Notes: a model not told the origin generated them from the sequence alone. Positions 24,871 to 33,790 are shown, counted from the first letter of the stretch. The stretch: 64,000 nucleotides of DNA from Demequina gelatinilytica (GCF_000971115.1 NZ_BBLV01000001.1:186001-250000); one strand, 5' to 3'. Numbers and translations are program-made.

Positions 24871-25244
24871 TCCAGGCGCGCGCGGTCGATCTCGGGGACC
24901 GCGGACTCGAGCACGTCCGCGAGGCCTCGCAGGCCCTCCGCGACCCGGGCGCCGAGCCCGGTGAGCTCGTAGTCGACCCGGGGAGGGATGGTGCCGGCGT
25001 CGGCGCGCGACACGAGCCCGTCGCGCTCGAGCCCGCGCAGCGACTGCGCGAGCATGCGCTCGCTGACGCCCTCGACCCGCCTGCGCAGCTCGCCGAACCG
25101 GTGCGGCCCCTCCGCGAGGGCGAGCAGCACCAGGGAGGACCACCGTGAGGTGACGTCCTCGAACGCGGCGCGGGACGTGCATGCGCGCGCGAAGACGTCG
25201 CTCACCAGCTCGGGCGCGGGCCCGACGGCGTCGATGGATTCCAT
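24855..25244 (-). CDS. HxlR family winged-helix regulator
   Basis: 129 residues. It has the HxlR hallmark VTSRWSSLVLLALAEGPHRFGELRRRVEGVSERMLAQSLRGLERDGL spread over residues 30-78, and the wing VDYELTGLG. A cysteine near residue 22 precedes the DNA-binding domain, as in redox-sensing members such as QorR. It is divergent from the NmrA/QorB-type gene with 111 nt between, and TAGAGT lies 7 nt before its ATG. It probably represses both genes and may respond to quinones or thiol oxidants. Confidence 0.85.
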   Translation of the reverse strand: MESIDAVGPAPELVSDVFARACTSRAAFEDVTSRWSSLVLLALAEGPHRFGELRRRVEGVSERMLAQSLRGLERDGLVSRADAGTIPPRVDYELTGLGARVAEGLRGLADVLESAVPEIDRARLDYDAR

Positions 25245-25251
25245 GGCGACC

Positions 25252-25257
25252 ACTCTA
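25252..25257 (-). promoter_or_regulatory. -10 box TAGAGT for leaderless HxlR gene
   Basis: Ends 7 nt before the ATG at 25244. Confidence 0.55.
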
Positions 25258-25286
25258 CGGCGGCCGCGGGGAAGCATGCGGAATGG

Positions 25287-25309
25287 GAAGTACTTACTTA
25301 TCGTTAGTG
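25287..25309. promoter_or_regulatory. Candidate HxlR operator
   Basis: AT-rich patch in the divergent region containing the palindrome AAGTACTT followed by ACTTATCGTTAGTGA. HxlR/QorR-type sites commonly contain a GTACTTACT-like core, which is present here. It overlaps the expected promoter of the reductase gene. Confidence 0.45.
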
Positions 25310-25355
25310 ACCCGTGAGCGCCCGGATCGACCGGGCCCCACCGAGAGGAACCCTC

Positions 25356-26207
25356 ATGACCACCTACGCCGTCACCGGAGCGAGCGGACACCTCGGCCGC
25401 CTCGTCGTCGAGAGCCTGCTCGCGCGCGGGGTCGCCGCGACCGACATCGTGGCCATCGCACGCACCACGGCCAAGGCCGCCGACCTGGCCGAGCGCGGCG
25501 TCGACGTGCGCTTCGGGGACTACGACGACGCGGCCTCGCTCGACTCCGCGCTCGTGGGCGTCGACCGCCTCGTGCTCGTCTCGGCGTCCGAGGTCGGCCG
25601 CCGCGTCCCCCAGCACCAGGCGGTGATCGCGGCGGCCGAGCGCGCCGACGTCTCGCGCATCGTCTACACGTCCCTGCTGGGCGCCGCGACCACCTCGAAC
25701 CCGCTCGCTCCCGAGCATGTCGCGACCGAGCAGGCCCTCGCGGCCTCCCCGATCCCGGCGACCGTCCTGCGCAACTCCTGGTACCTCGAGAACTACACGG
25801 GCCAGATCGGCACCTACACCGCGACCGGCACCGTCCTCGGCGCCACCGGCGGTGCGACCATCGCGGCCGCCACGCGCGCCGACTACGCGGAGGCCGCCGC
25901 GGTCGCCGCGCTCCAGGACGCGGAGGGCGACACCTACGAGCTGGGCGGCGCCCGCTTCACCCTCGATGAGCTCGCCTCTGCCGTCGCGACCGCGACGGGC
26001 TCCCCGGTGGCGGCGTCGGACGTCACCGTCGACCAGCTCGCGGCGACGTTCCAGGAGGTCGGCATGGACGCCGGCACCGCGGGCTTCTGGGCCTCGATCG
26101 ACGGATCGATCGCCAAGGGGGAGCTCGACACCACCAGCACCGCGCTCGAGGACCTCATCGAGCGGCCCGCGACGTCGCTCGCGGACGCCGTGGCCGCAGC
26201 CGTCTGA
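25356..26207 (+). CDS. NmrA-like NAD(P)H:quinone oxidoreductase (QorB type)
   Basis: 283 residues. The N-terminal Rossmann motif TGASGHLGRLVVESLL is followed by the Y/VRFGDYDDAASLDSALVG strand pattern of NmrA/QorB-like atypical SDRs, then SRIVYTSLLGA and the substrate-side segment NSWYLENYTGQ. In E. coli QorB such enzymes reduce quinones with NADPH. GAGAGGAA precedes the ATG by about 7 nt. The divergent HxlR gene is the probable regulator. Confidence 0.87.
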   Translation: MTTYAVTGASGHLGRLVVESLLARGVAATDIVAIARTTAKAADLAERGVDVRFGDYDDAASLDSALVGVDRLVLVSASEVGRRVPQHQAVIAAAERADVSRIVYTSLLGAATTSNPLAPEHVATEQALAASPIPATVLRNSWYLENYTGQIGTYTATGTVLGATGGATIAAATRADYAEAAAVAALQDAEGDTYELGGARFTLDELASAVATATGSPVAASDVTVDQLAATFQEVGMDAGTAGFWASIDGSIAKGELDTTSTALEDLIERPATSLADAVAAAV

Positions 26208-26226
26208 GCATCCGCCCGCCCACGCA

Positions 26227-26262
26227 CGAGGGGGCCCCGGCCACGTGGCCGGGGCCCCCTCG
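26227..26262. terminator. 36-bp perfect palindrome, bidirectional terminator
   Basis: Arms CGAGGGGGCCCCGGCCAC / GTGGCCGGGGCCCCCTCG, without loop bases, between the convergent reductase and small acidic protein genes. There is no U-tract on either side. Confidence 0.8.
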
Positions 26263-26267
26263 TCGTG

Positions 26268-26480
26268 TCAGAGGTAGCGCGTCTCGGCCGCGGCGCCGCC
26301 TTCGGCGGGTTCGGGGTCGAGCGGCTCGAGCGGGCCGTCCGCCGGGGCCTCGTCGTCGACGGCCTCCTCGTCGTCGTCCTCGACGATGTCGAACTCCGAG
26401 CGTCCCTCGTCGCGCTCCTGCTCGACCTCCTCGGCGAGCTTCTTGAGCATCTCCGTGCTGTCGTCGTACGTGTCGCTCAT
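26268..26480 (-). CDS. Small acidic protein, unknown
   Basis: 70 residues beginning MSDTYDDSTEMLKKLAEEVEQERDEG. The first half is a likely amphipathic helix. The second half is a run of Asp, Glu, Ala and Pro (about 40% acidic). The ATG has GAGGAGG 7 nt upstream, which makes it a credible gene. There is no motif, signal peptide or membrane segment. It is followed upstream on the same strand by a second small acidic gene. Confidence 0.6.
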   Translation of the reverse strand: MSDTYDDSTEMLKKLAEEVEQERDEGRSEFDIVEDDDEEAVDDEAPADGPLEPLDPEPAEGGAAAETRYL

Positions 26481-26599
26481 GGTGGGACCTCCTCGTCTCC
26501 CTCGACGGCCGTGCGGGCCGTCCTCCTGGGTCAACGCCGTGGAACGGCCACGGCGTCCCAGCCCCGGCCGAACAGCCGCACGACCAGGGATGGCGCCGC

Positions 26600-26755
26600 T
26601 CAGCCCGAGTGGTGCTCGACCGGGTGGAGGATCTCCATGTCGACGGCGACCGGCGGGATCACGTCGCCGGGATCGTCGTCGGGCTCGTCCCACTCCTCCT
26701 CAGGGATCGGGTCGAAGATGCTCCGGTGAGCGGTCTCCTGCGTGCCGTCGGCCAT
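26600..26755 (-). CDS. Small acidic protein, unknown
   Basis: 51 residues from the second of two adjacent ATG codons; AAGGGAG is 5 nt upstream of it. The sequence has an FDPIPEEEWDEPDDDPGDVIPP core and a Val/Asp/Met-rich end. It is strongly acidic, with no cysteines and no recognisable domain. It lies between lysA and the other small acidic gene. Coding is supported by its start signals and by similarity in composition to that neighbour. Confidence 0.5.
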   Translation of the reverse strand: MADGTQETAHRSIFDPIPEEEWDEPDDDPGDVIPPVAVDMEILHPVEHHSG

Positions 26756-26844
26756 CATGACTCCCTTCGCTGACCGGGGGCTCCCCACCAGTCAACCCCT
26801 CGGGCGCGCGGCGCGCGCGGCGAGACGGGACGATGCGCGGCACG

Positions 26845-28185
26845 TCAGTCGGGAGCGACGTCCCAGGAGAAGAGGTCCTCGAGCGTGTCGCGCCGGATGT
26901 GCACGGTCGACTCCCCGTCACGGACGGACACCACCGCGGGCCGCAGCACCGCGTTGTAGTTGGAGGCCATGACCCGCCCGTAGGCGCCCGTCGCGGGAAC
27001 CGCGAGCAGGTCGCCGCGCGCGACGTCGTGCGGGAGCTCGACATCGCGGACCACGATGTCCCCGCTCTCGCAGTGCTTGCCCACCACGCGGCTGAGCACG
27101 GGCTCGACGTCCGCGAGGCGCGATGCGACGGTCGCGGTGTACTCGGCGCCGTACGTGATGGTGCGCATGTTGTCGCTCATGCCGCCGTCCACGGCGACGT
27201 ACTGGCGCTCGCCGCCGTCGTCGAGCCCCACGCGCTTGACCACGCCGACGCGGTACAGGGTCATCCCCGCCGGCCCGGCGATCGCCCGCCCGGGCTCGAT
27301 GCTGAGGTGGGGCCAGGTACCGCCCACCTTCGCGACCGCCGCGGCGACGGCCTGCGCCATGCCGTAGGCCGCATCGTGCGGGGACAGCTCCTCCCCGTGC
27401 GCCGTGTAGCGGATCGCGTAGCCGCCGCCCAGGTCGACCTCCGGGAGGTCCACGCCGAGCTCGGCGAAGAACGCCGCGCGCAGCCCGAGCATGCGCTCGG
27501 CGCTCTCCTGGAACGCCTCGAGCGACAGGATCTGGCTGCCGATGTGCGTGTGGATCCCGCGCAGCTCGAGCCCGGGGGCGTCCTGGCACGCGACCAGCGC
27601 CTCGAACGCCGCGCCCGAGGCGAGCGACAGGCCGAACTTCTGGTCCTCGTGGGAGGTCGCGATGTACTCGTGCCCGCCCGCGTGGACGCCGGTGGTGACG
27701 CGCACCAGCACGGGAGCGGTGGTGTCCATCTCCCGCGCGATCGCGTCGAGCGTCTCGATCTCCGTGAACGAGTCGACGATGATCCGCCCCACGCCCACCT
27801 CGAGCGCGCGCCGCAGCTCCGCATCGGACTTGTTGTTCCCGTGCAGGCCGATGTGCCGCGCGGGCATCCCACCGCGCAGCGCGAGCTCGAGCTCGCCGCC
27901 GCTCGCGACGTCCATGCAGAGGTCCTCGGCGCGCATCCAGCGCGCGACCTTGGAGGACAGGAAGGCCTTGGAGGCGTAGTAGACGTCGACCTTCGCGCCG
28001 TGGCGTCCGAAGGCCGCCGTGAACTCGTCCCGGAACCCGGCGGCGCGAGCCCGCATGTCGGCCTCGTCGATCACGTACAGCGGCGTGCCGTACTGGCCGG
28101 CCAGCTCGCGGACGTCGACGCCGCCCACGGAGAGCGCGCCGTCGTCGCCGCGCGCGACGGTGCGGGAGAAGACGGCTGCGCTCAT
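26845..28185 (-). CDS. lysA: Diaminopimelate decarboxylase
   Basis: PLP enzyme making L-lysine from meso-diaminopimelate. 446 residues, alanine-racemase-like fold III. The PLP lysine is in VYYASKAFLS (about 68-77), with GIHTHIGSQI, the catalytic cysteine region GKHCESGDIV, and PATGAYGRVMASNYN near the C-terminus. The ATG is 2 nt after the argS stop with GAGAGG 8 nt upstream; a GTG at 28191 would overlap argS and has poorer spacing. argS-lysA is the conserved actinobacterial order. Confidence 0.95.
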   Translation of the reverse strand: MSAAVFSRTVARGDDGALSVGGVDVRELAGQYGTPLYVIDEADMRARAAGFRDEFTAAFGRHGAKVDVYYASKAFLSSKVARWMRAEDLCMDVASGGELELALRGGMPARHIGLHGNNKSDAELRRALEVGVGRIIVDSFTEIETLDAIAREMDTTAPVLVRVTTGVHAGGHEYIATSHEDQKFGLSLASGAAFEALVACQDAPGLELRGIHTHIGSQILSLEAFQESAERMLGLRAAFFAELGVDLPEVDLGGGYAIRYTAHGEELSPHDAAYGMAQAVAAAVAKVGGTWPHLSIEPGRAIAGPAGMTLYRVGVVKRVGLDDGGERQYVAVDGGMSDNMRTITYGAEYTATVASRLADVEPVLSRVVGKHCESGDIVVRDVELPHDVARGDLLAVPATGAYGRVMASNYNAVLRPAVVSVRDGESTVHIRRDTLEDLFSWDVAPD

Positions 28186-28187
28186 GC

Positions 28188-29861
28188 TCACATCCTCTCG
28201 GGTGCGGAGACGCCCAGCAGGCGCAGGCCGTTGCGCAGCACCTGGCCGGTGGCGTCGTTGACCCACAGGCGCGTGCGGTGGAGGTCCGTGACCTCCTCGT
28301 CGCCCTGCGGCGTGACGCGCGTGCGGTCGTACCACTGGTTGAAGGCCGCGGCGACGTCCTCGAGGTAGCGCGCGATGCGGTGCTGCTCGCGGAACTCCAC
28401 GGCCTGCGCCACCACGCGCGGGAACTCGCCCAGGACGCCCAGCAGGGCCGCCTCGGACTCGTGCGTGAGGAGCGAGGGCTCGAAGCCGTCCTCGCGACGG
28501 ATGCCGTACTCCGCGGCGTTGCGCGCGACGCCGGCGGTGCGGGCGTGCGCGTACTGCACGTAGAACACCGGGTTCGCGTTCGACGCGGAGGCGAGCAGGT
28601 CGAGGTCGATGTCGATGGTCGAGTCCGCGCTCGAACGCGCGAGGGCGTACCGGGCGGCGTCGACCGAGGTCGCGTCGACCAGGTCCGCCATGGTCACCAC
28701 GGTGCCCGCGCGCTTGGACATGCGCACCGGCTGACCGTCCTTCACCAGGTTGACCAGCTGGCCGATGATGACCTCGACGGAGTCGGCGTCGTAGCCCAGA
28801 GCGGCGGCCGCGGCCTTGAGACGCGCGATGTAGCCGTGGTGGTCCGCGCCCAGCAGGTAGATGAACCGGTCCGCGCCGCGCTCGTGCTTGTCGCGGATGT
28901 AGGCGATGTCGCCCGCGATGTACGCGGGGTTGCCGTCGGACTTGATGACCACGCGGTCCTTGTCGTCGCCGTACTCGGTGGAGCGCAGCCACCAGGCGCC
29001 GTCGGCCTCGTACAGGACGCCCGACTCCTTGAGCTCGGTCACGGCCTTCTCGACCTTGCCCGACTTGTGCAGCGAGTCCTCGTGGAAGTAGACGTCGAAG
29101 TCGACGCCGAACTCGTGGAGCGACCGCTTGACCTCGTCGAACATGAGGTGCACGCCGCGCGCCCGGAAGAACTCCTGCATCTCCTCGCGCGGGAGCTCGA
29201 GCGGGTCCTTGTCGCCCGCCTCCATGGCCTCGATGAGGACGCGGTTCGCGGTCTCCTGGATGTAGTCGCCGCCGTAGCCGTTCTCGGGGGTGTCCTCGCC
29301 CAGGATGGCCGCGACCAGGGACTTGGCGAAGTTGTCGATCTGCACGCCGTGGTCGTTGAAGTAGTACTCGCGGATCACCGTCGCACCGTGGAACTCGAGC
29401 AGGCGCGCGAGCGAGTCGCCCACGGCCGCCCAACGGGCGCCGCCCAGGTGCACGGGACCGGTGGGGTTCGCGGACACGAACTCGAGGTTGACGGTGTGAC
29501 CGGTGAGGGACTCGCCGCTGCCGTAGCCCTCGCCGAAGTCGACGATGCCCTTCGCGAGCAGGCCCGCGGCATCGGCGTCGAGGCGGATGTTGATGAAGCC
29601 CGGGCCCGCGACCTCGGCGGACGCGATGCCGTCGATGTCGCCCAGGCGCTCGACCAGCGTCTGCGCGAACTCGCGCGGGTTGGTGCCCGCCTTCTTCGCG
29701 AGCTGCATCGCGACGTTGGTGGCCCAGTCGCCGTGCTCGCGCTGGCGGGGTCGCTCGACCCTCGCCTCCGGGACGTCGAACGGCGACAGCTGGAAGTCGG
29801 AGTCGTCGATGCCGGCGAGGATGGCGGCGCGGATGGTCGCGGAGAGCTCTTCGGGGGTCAC
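28188..29861 (-). CDS. argS: Arginyl-tRNA synthetase
   Basis: Class I aminoacyl-tRNA synthetase. 557 residues with an N-terminal Add-1 domain (about 1-110), the HIGH-type signature [12 protein letters not shown] (HLGG variant, about 133-144), [18 protein letters not shown] as the KMSKS region, and a helical DALR anticodon domain at the C-terminus (ending [16 protein letters not shown]). The GTG at 29861 lies 6 nt behind TAAGAT, so the gene is probably leaderless and drives argS-lysA. Confidence 0.96.
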   Translation of the reverse strand: MTPEELSATIRAAILAGIDDSDFQLSPFDVPEARVERPRQREHGDWATNVAMQLAKKAGTNPREFAQTLVERLGDIDGIASAEVAGPGFINIRLDADAAGLLAKGIVDFGEGYGSGESLTGHTVNLEFVSANPTGPVHLGGARWAAVGDSLARLLEFHGATVIREYYFNDHGVQIDNFAKSLVAAILGEDTPENGYGGDYIQETANRVLIEAMEAGDKDPLELPREEMQEFFRARGVHLMFDEVKRSLHEFGVDFDVYFHEDSLHKSGKVEKAVTELKESGVLYEADGAWWLRSTEYGDDKDRVVIKSDGNPAYIAGDIAYIRDKHERGADRFIYLLGADHHGYIARLKAAAAALGYDADSVEVIIGQLVNLVKDGQPVRMSKRAGTVVTMADLVDATSVDAARYALARSSADSTIDIDLDLLASASNANPVFYVQYAHARTAGVARNAAEYGIRREDGFEPSLLTHESEAALLGVLGEFPRVVAQAVEFREQHRIARYLEDVAAAFNQWYDRTRVTPQGDEEVTDLHRTRLWVNDATGQVLRNGLRLLGVSAPERM

Positions 29862-29867
29862 CAGGCC

Positions 29868-29873
29868 ATCTTA
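29868..29873 (-). promoter_or_regulatory. -10 box TAAGAT for leaderless argS-lysA
   Basis: Ends 6 nt before the GTG at 29861. Confidence 0.6.
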
Positions 29874-30653
29874 GGCGGGGCGCGGGGTCGCTTTCGCGCG
29901 CGGGAGGCGCACGGCGGCCCCCTTGTCGAGGAGCACGATGCGCTCGCGGGCCGGATCGCCCTCGACCGCGGCGCGGAACGCCTCGCGCGGCTGCGAGAAG
30001 TGCGCCCAGTCGTCGAGGTGCACCGGCACCACGGCGGCCGCGGGCCACAGGTCCGCGATCCCCAGGGTGACCGCGGCGTCCGCGGTGAGCCGAGCATCGT
30101 CCAGGCGCGCGACGCGGGCCGCGCCCGCGCAGACGACCGCGATGTCGACCTCGGGGAAGTGCCGCGCGACCTCGGCCGCGATGCGCAGCTCCGCGTTGTC
30201 GCCGGAGAAGTAGACCGTGGGCCAGCCCGCCGCCTCGAGCACGAAGCCGGAGACCTCCGCGAGCCGGTCCACCAGCGCGTCGGGGCCGTGCTGCGCCGGC
30301 ACGGCGGTGATGCACACCGGCGCGTGAGCGCCGTACACGGTGACGCTGTGCCACGCCTTGAGGCCCACGATCCCCGGGATGCGCGAGGCCGCCCCCGGGG
30401 TGGAGATCACGTGCCCGGCGGCCGCGAGCGCCGCGCGGCCCGCATGGTCGAGGTTGTCGGCGTGCTCGTCGTGGGACAGGAGCACCAGGTGGACGTGACC
30501 GATCTCCGCGGGCCCGAAGGCGGGTCCCGCGAGCTTGGTGAGGTTGCCGTACTCTCCCGGCGGATCGAAGGTCGGATCGGTCAGGACCGTGAGCCCCGCG
30601 TATCCGAGCACCGCGGTGGGGCCTCCGACCAGGGCGATCTCGACGGCGCTCAC
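29871..30653 (-). CDS. MBL-fold metal-dependent hydrolase (UlaG-like)
   Basis: 260 residues of metallo-beta-lactamase fold. The metal-binding motif is SHDEHADNLDH (HxxHxDxxDH type, near residue 63), with GDNAEL and VHLDDWAHF supplying later ligands. There is no signal peptide. It resembles the UlaG/L-ascorbate-6-phosphate lactonase-like branch, but the substrate is unknown. Its GTG overlaps the stop of the upstream DUF202 gene by GTGA, so it is the third gene of a coupled trio. Confidence 0.83.
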   Translation of the reverse strand: MSAVEIALVGGPTAVLGYAGLTVLTDPTFDPPGEYGNLTKLAGPAFGPAEIGHVHLVLLSHDEHADNLDHAGRAALAAAGHVISTPGAASRIPGIVGLKAWHSVTVYGAHAPVCITAVPAQHGPDALVDRLAEVSGFVLEAAGWPTVYFSGDNAELRIAAEVARHFPEVDIAVVCAGAARVARLDDARLTADAAVTLGIADLWPAAAVVPVHLDDWAHFSQPREAFRAAVEGDPARERIVLLDKGAAVRLPRAKATPRPA

Positions 30654-30979
30654 CGGGCCGCCGCCTCGCCCAGCACGAACGCGACGCACGCCGCGCCGAG
30701 CGCGAGCGCACCCACGCCCAGCGCGACCACGGGCACGGCGGCAGGCACGTGGCGGACCGCCGCGTGCGCCCTCGCCCGCCGGTACCGCGCGGCCGCGCCG
30801 AGCGCGGTCACGAGCGCCGTCACCAGTCCCAGCAGCGCGAGCGCGACGGCCAAGGGTCCCGCGGAGGAGAGCACCTGGAGCCCGACCAGCCCGGCCACCG
30901 CGAGCGACAGCGCCGTGCGCTCCCACGCGAGCCGCGTCCGCTCGGCGGCGAGCCCGTCGTCGACCGGTCCCGCGCTCAT
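30650..30979 (-). CDS. DUF202 membrane protein
   Basis: 109 residues with three transmembrane helices. The family signature RTRLAWERTALSLAVAGL is at 15-32. It is a small integral inner-membrane protein of unknown function. It overlaps both neighbours by 4 nt (ATGA upstream, GTGA downstream). Confidence 0.85.
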   Translation of the reverse strand: MSAGPVDDGLAAERTRLAWERTALSLAVAGLVGLQVLSSAGPLAVALALLGLVTALVTALGAAARYRRARAHAAVRHVPAAVPVVALGVGALALGAACVAFVLGEAAAR

Positions 30980-31338
30980 GCGGCGAGCCCCCACGCGACC
31001 ATCACCATGCCCACCACCACGCCGACCGTGAGCACCACGCCGATGCGGGGCCCGGGCAACGGCGTGCCGAGCCTGAGGGACCGCTCGGCGCGGTACCACG
31101 TCACCAGGCCCGACACCGCGGCGATCGCCCCGAGCAGGCAGAACAGCAGCGCCGTGACGAGCCTCAGGCCGGGGCTCATGGGAGCGTCGAGAGCCTCGAG
31201 CCCCACGCCCGCGGCGAACAGCGCGAGCGCGGTCCGGGTCCAGGCGAGGAAGGTGCGCTCGTTCGCCATGGAGAAGCGCGCGTCCGGGTCGTCCCCGAGC
31301 GCGTAGAGGCGTCGTGGGAAGCCGGTGCCGTCCGCCAT
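30976..31338 (-). CDS. YidH-type DUF202 membrane protein
   Basis: 120 residues. The signature RFSMANERTFLAWTRTALAL at 21-40 is typical of YidH. Three transmembrane helices follow. Two different DUF202 proteins encoded in tandem, as with E. coli yidH-yidG, suggest a hetero-oligomer. The ATG at 31338 lies 6 nt behind TAGGCT. Confidence 0.87.
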   Translation of the reverse strand: MADGTGFPRRLYALGDDPDARFSMANERTFLAWTRTALALFAAGVGLEALDAPMSPGLRLVTALLFCLLGAIAAVSGLVTWYRAERSLRLGTPLPGPRIGVVLTVGVVVGMVMVAWGLAA

Positions 31339-31344
31339 GCGCCC

Positions 31345-31350
31345 AGCCTA
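31345..31350 (-). promoter_or_regulatory. -10 box TAGGCT for leaderless yidH-like operon
   Basis: Ends 6 nt before the ATG at 31338 and drives the yidH-DUF202-MBL trio. It lies just 5 nt below the stop of the upstream lipoprotein gene. Confidence 0.6.
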
Positions 31351-31354
31351 GGCG

Positions 31355-31729
31355 TCAGCCGGAGGACGATGCGGGCTCGCCGACGATGCGCCCGATCGGG
31401 TCCGCGCATTGCACGGGGAAGGACTCGGCGCACATCTCGACCCATACCTCGATGCGGTCGCCCACCGCGACGTCCTCGACGGTCGCCGCGTCGCCGTTCG
31501 AGGTCTGCAGCGCGCCCTCGCGCTCGAAGGAGAAGGTGGTGCCCTCGAAGTACTCGTAGCCGGGCTCGGGGGCGAAGCCGACGGCGATCGCGTCGCCGGC
31601 GCCGTCGACGCTGGTGACGGTGCCCACCGCGTCGGCGTCGCGCGCGTCGCGCACATCGTCCCCGCGCGACTCGCATGCAGCGAGCCCGAGGACCAGGACC
31701 GCCGCCGCCACGGACGTGAGGATGCGCAC
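31355..31729 (-). CDS. Putative lipoprotein
   Basis: 124 residues. The signal MRILTSVAAAVLVLGLAAC has a clear lipobox (L-A-A-C). The mature part has GTVTSVDGAGDAIAVGF, VEDVAVGDRIEVWVE and a two-cysteine loop (CAESFPVQC), ending in PIGRIV. The order of these elements resembles the lipoprotein at 4367-4780. It starts with GTG; GAGG lies close upstream. Function unknown. Confidence 0.7.
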   Translation of the reverse strand: MRILTSVAAAVLVLGLAACESRGDDVRDARDADAVGTVTSVDGAGDAIAVGFAPEPGYEYFEGTTFSFEREGALQTSNGDAATVEDVAVGDRIEVWVEMCAESFPVQCADPIGRIVGEPASSSG

Positions 31730-31777
31730 GCCTCAGCATCCCACGCGCGGCGTGCGCCGCGAAGGCCCCGTGAGGGC

Positions 31778-33469
31778 TCAGCGCCGCCGGTGGTGCGACG
31801 CTCCGTCGGCGTCCGCAAGGACCTCCGCGATCCACGCCATGGCCTCGGGGACGTCGTAGTTGCCAGCGTGCTTGGTGTTCCACGCAAGCCGGTAGTCGAC
31901 GTCCTCGACGCTCCTGTCGGCCTCGAGCGCACGGTCGAGGTTGATCGACACCGTGAACGCGGTGTCGCGGTCGAGCGCGCCGTGGCGCACGTACCAGTAC
32001 GGCGCGGTGTCCGCGCTGGTGCCGATGTACTCCATCGGGTCGAGCAGCCTCACCTGGTCGTCGACGATGGTGCCGGGCTTGCGGACGTACCGGCTCCACG
32101 TGAGGCCCGTGTCGTCCAGGCCGGTGCCGTCGCCGAGCACCTCGTTGGTGTTCCAGCTGAACGCCGTGAAGTTCGAGTACGCCATGTCCGAGGTCCCGAA
32201 CAGGCTCGACTCGCCCTGCCCGGGTCCGCCCAGGGTGCCCGGGGCGGGCGTGCCGCTCTGGTCGAACGAGGGCGCGGGCTTGAGCGTCGTCTGGGTCACC
32301 ACGTACTCGAGGTAGGAGGCGAGGTCGATGGACGTCACGGTGTCCGCAGCGTTGTCCACCGTGATCCAGCCGTAGCCCTCGATCACGCCGCCGCCCTGCA
32401 TGAACGCGACGGCGGAGCCCGCCACCTCGCCGTGCAGCGCCTCGAGCATGGTGTCGGCGGTCAGCCTGGTGCCGTCGGGGTTGCGCAGCCTGAGGCTCCT
32501 CTCGTACGCCGCGAACTCGGCGGCGAGCGCCTCCGTGGTCTCCGGGAACGGGTCCTGCCCGGTCGCCGCGCGCGTGCCGAGGATCGAGTACAGCCACTCG
32601 TAGGCGATGTCGGCGTTGCCCAGGTCCGTGATCGGGCAGTAGGCGTTGATCGCGAGGACGTCGTCGCGCAGCGTCGAGCGCCCCTTCGCGTCGATGCCGG
32701 CCGCGCCGATCTCGGCGAGGTAGGGCAGGTAGTCGCGGCTGTTGCCGGAGGCGCCGAGGATCGCCGACAGCCCTCCGCCGCCGCTGGTGCCGTTGACCAC
32801 GATGCGCTCGGCGGACCCGGGCATCGCCGCGTCGTTGAGACGCAGGTACCTCACGGCCGCCTTGGCGTCGACCACCGGCGCCGGGGACTTGCCGGGCCAC
32901 GAGCCGTCCGCCCCGACCACCTCGCGCGACCGTGTGCCGACGTCGATCACCACGTAGCCCTCGGCGAGCGCCGCCCCGATGTTGCTCGTGGAGGTGTCGT
33001 AGGCCGCTCCGTCCGTGACCGAGGTGCGCACGTAGCTCGCGAACCAGCCGGCGTTGTTGACGGCGAGGTAGAGCGCCGCGTCCTCGTCCGCGAACGCGGC
33101 CTCGGGGACGTAGACGTTCATGCTCTGGTAGCCGCATCCCGGGTTGTCGATGGTGATCGGCTGGCCGAAGCGCACCTGGTCCTCGGACATGAGCACGGGC
33201 TCGGCGACGTAGCAGAGCTCCTTGTACCAGCGGACGGTGGTGGGCTCGCCGTCGACCGCCACGGTCAGCGTGGTGTAGCCGTCCGGGTCGAAACGGAGCG
33301 CCTGGTCCTCAGGATCGGCACCCTTCGGGCTCCCATGGGCGCTTGCGGCGGTGCCGGCACCGATGAGGAGCGCCGCGGCGCCGAGCGCGACGGCGCTGCG
33401 GAGCACCGCGGACCGGGAGGAGCTTGCGGGGGCGGGTCGGGCGTGTGGAGCGTCGTTGCTGTGCAGCAC
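31778..33469 (-). CDS. Secreted subtype B tannase-like alpha/beta-hydrolase
   Basis: 563-residue precursor with an N-terminal export signal (basic region, then SAVALGAAALLIGAGTAASA). The mature domain shows the tannase/feruloyl-esterase pattern: WYKELCYVAEPV, YQSMNVYVPEAAF, and the nucleophile elbow NGTSGGGGLSAIL (Ser of G-T-S-G-G), followed by NSRDYLPYLAEIGAAG. Such esterases release gallate or hydroxycinnamates from plant esters. GAGAGG lies 7 nt before the GTG at 33469; the longer frame upstream runs into the AT-rich promoter and is rejected. The exact substrate is inferred from family only. Confidence 0.8.
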   Translation of the reverse strand: MLHSNDAPHARPAPASSSRSAVLRSAVALGAAALLIGAGTAASAHGSPKGADPEDQALRFDPDGYTTLTVAVDGEPTTVRWYKELCYVAEPVLMSEDQVRFGQPITIDNPGCGYQSMNVYVPEAAFADEDAALYLAVNNAGWFASYVRTSVTDGAAYDTSTSNIGAALAEGYVVIDVGTRSREVVGADGSWPGKSPAPVVDAKAAVRYLRLNDAAMPGSAERIVVNGTSGGGGLSAILGASGNSRDYLPYLAEIGAAGIDAKGRSTLRDDVLAINAYCPITDLGNADIAYEWLYSILGTRAATGQDPFPETTEALAAEFAAYERSLRLRNPDGTRLTADTMLEALHGEVAGSAVAFMQGGGVIEGYGWITVDNAADTVTSIDLASYLEYVVTQTTLKPAPSFDQSGTPAPGTLGGPGQGESSLFGTSDMAYSNFTAFSWNTNEVLGDGTGLDDTGLTWSRYVRKPGTIVDDQVRLLDPMEYIGTSADTAPYWYVRHGALDRDTAFTVSINLDRALEADRSVEDVDYRLAWNTKHAGNYDVPEAMAWIAEVLADADGASHHRRR

Positions 33470-33537
33470 GGGGATTCCTCTCCTTCGAGGGAGGCCCAGG
33501 CGCCGTTGCCTCGGGCGTCCCAAATGCGACGTTAGTG

Positions 33538-33547
33538 TCGTATACGA
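33538..33547. promoter_or_regulatory. Palindrome TCGTATACGA upstream of the tannase gene
   Basis: A perfect 10-bp palindrome inside an AT-rich stretch (33520-33590) about 70 nt before the tannase start. It is a candidate regulator site; the cognate regulator is not in this window. Confidence 0.4.
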
Positions 33548-33657
33548 AATTGTCGCAAGTTTTGTCGCCAATCTCGTTGATGATCCTGCGGCAACGCGGC
33601 GTGCATCGGGCTCCACGGCCTGCTGATATCCTCATTCGGCCCGGCCAGTCCGGGCGG

Positions 33658-33730
33658 GCCCCCGTAGCTCAGCGGATAGAGCGCCGGTTTCCGGTACCGT
33701 AGGTCGCAGGTTCGATTCCTGTCGGGGGCG
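33658..33730 (+). tRNA. tRNA-Arg, anticodon CCG
   Basis: A 73-nt cloverleaf. The acceptor stem GCCCCCG / CGGGGGC is perfect, the D-arm is GCTC / GAGC, and the anticodon loop TTCCGGT gives anticodon CCG (reads CGG). The T-arm GCAGG-TTCGATT-CCTGT has one G-U pair, and the discriminator base is G. CCA is not encoded. One end pair of the anticodon stem is mismatched (C-T). Confidence 0.95.
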
Positions 33731-33760
33731 CTTCGGCACAGCGCCGTACCGCCGGCTTCC

Positions 33761-33790
33761 AGGGCCCTTCCTTCGGGAGGGGCCCTTCTT
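33761..33790 (+). terminator. Terminator after tRNA-Arg
   Basis: AGGGCCCTTCC, loop, then GGGAGGGGCCCT followed by TCTT. It lies 30 nt after the tRNA and before the SDR gene. Confidence 0.65.

Noticed and set aside
33658-33730. tRNA-Arg as an integration site
   Set aside because: No duplicated tRNA 3' end and no integrase gene were seen on either side within the window.
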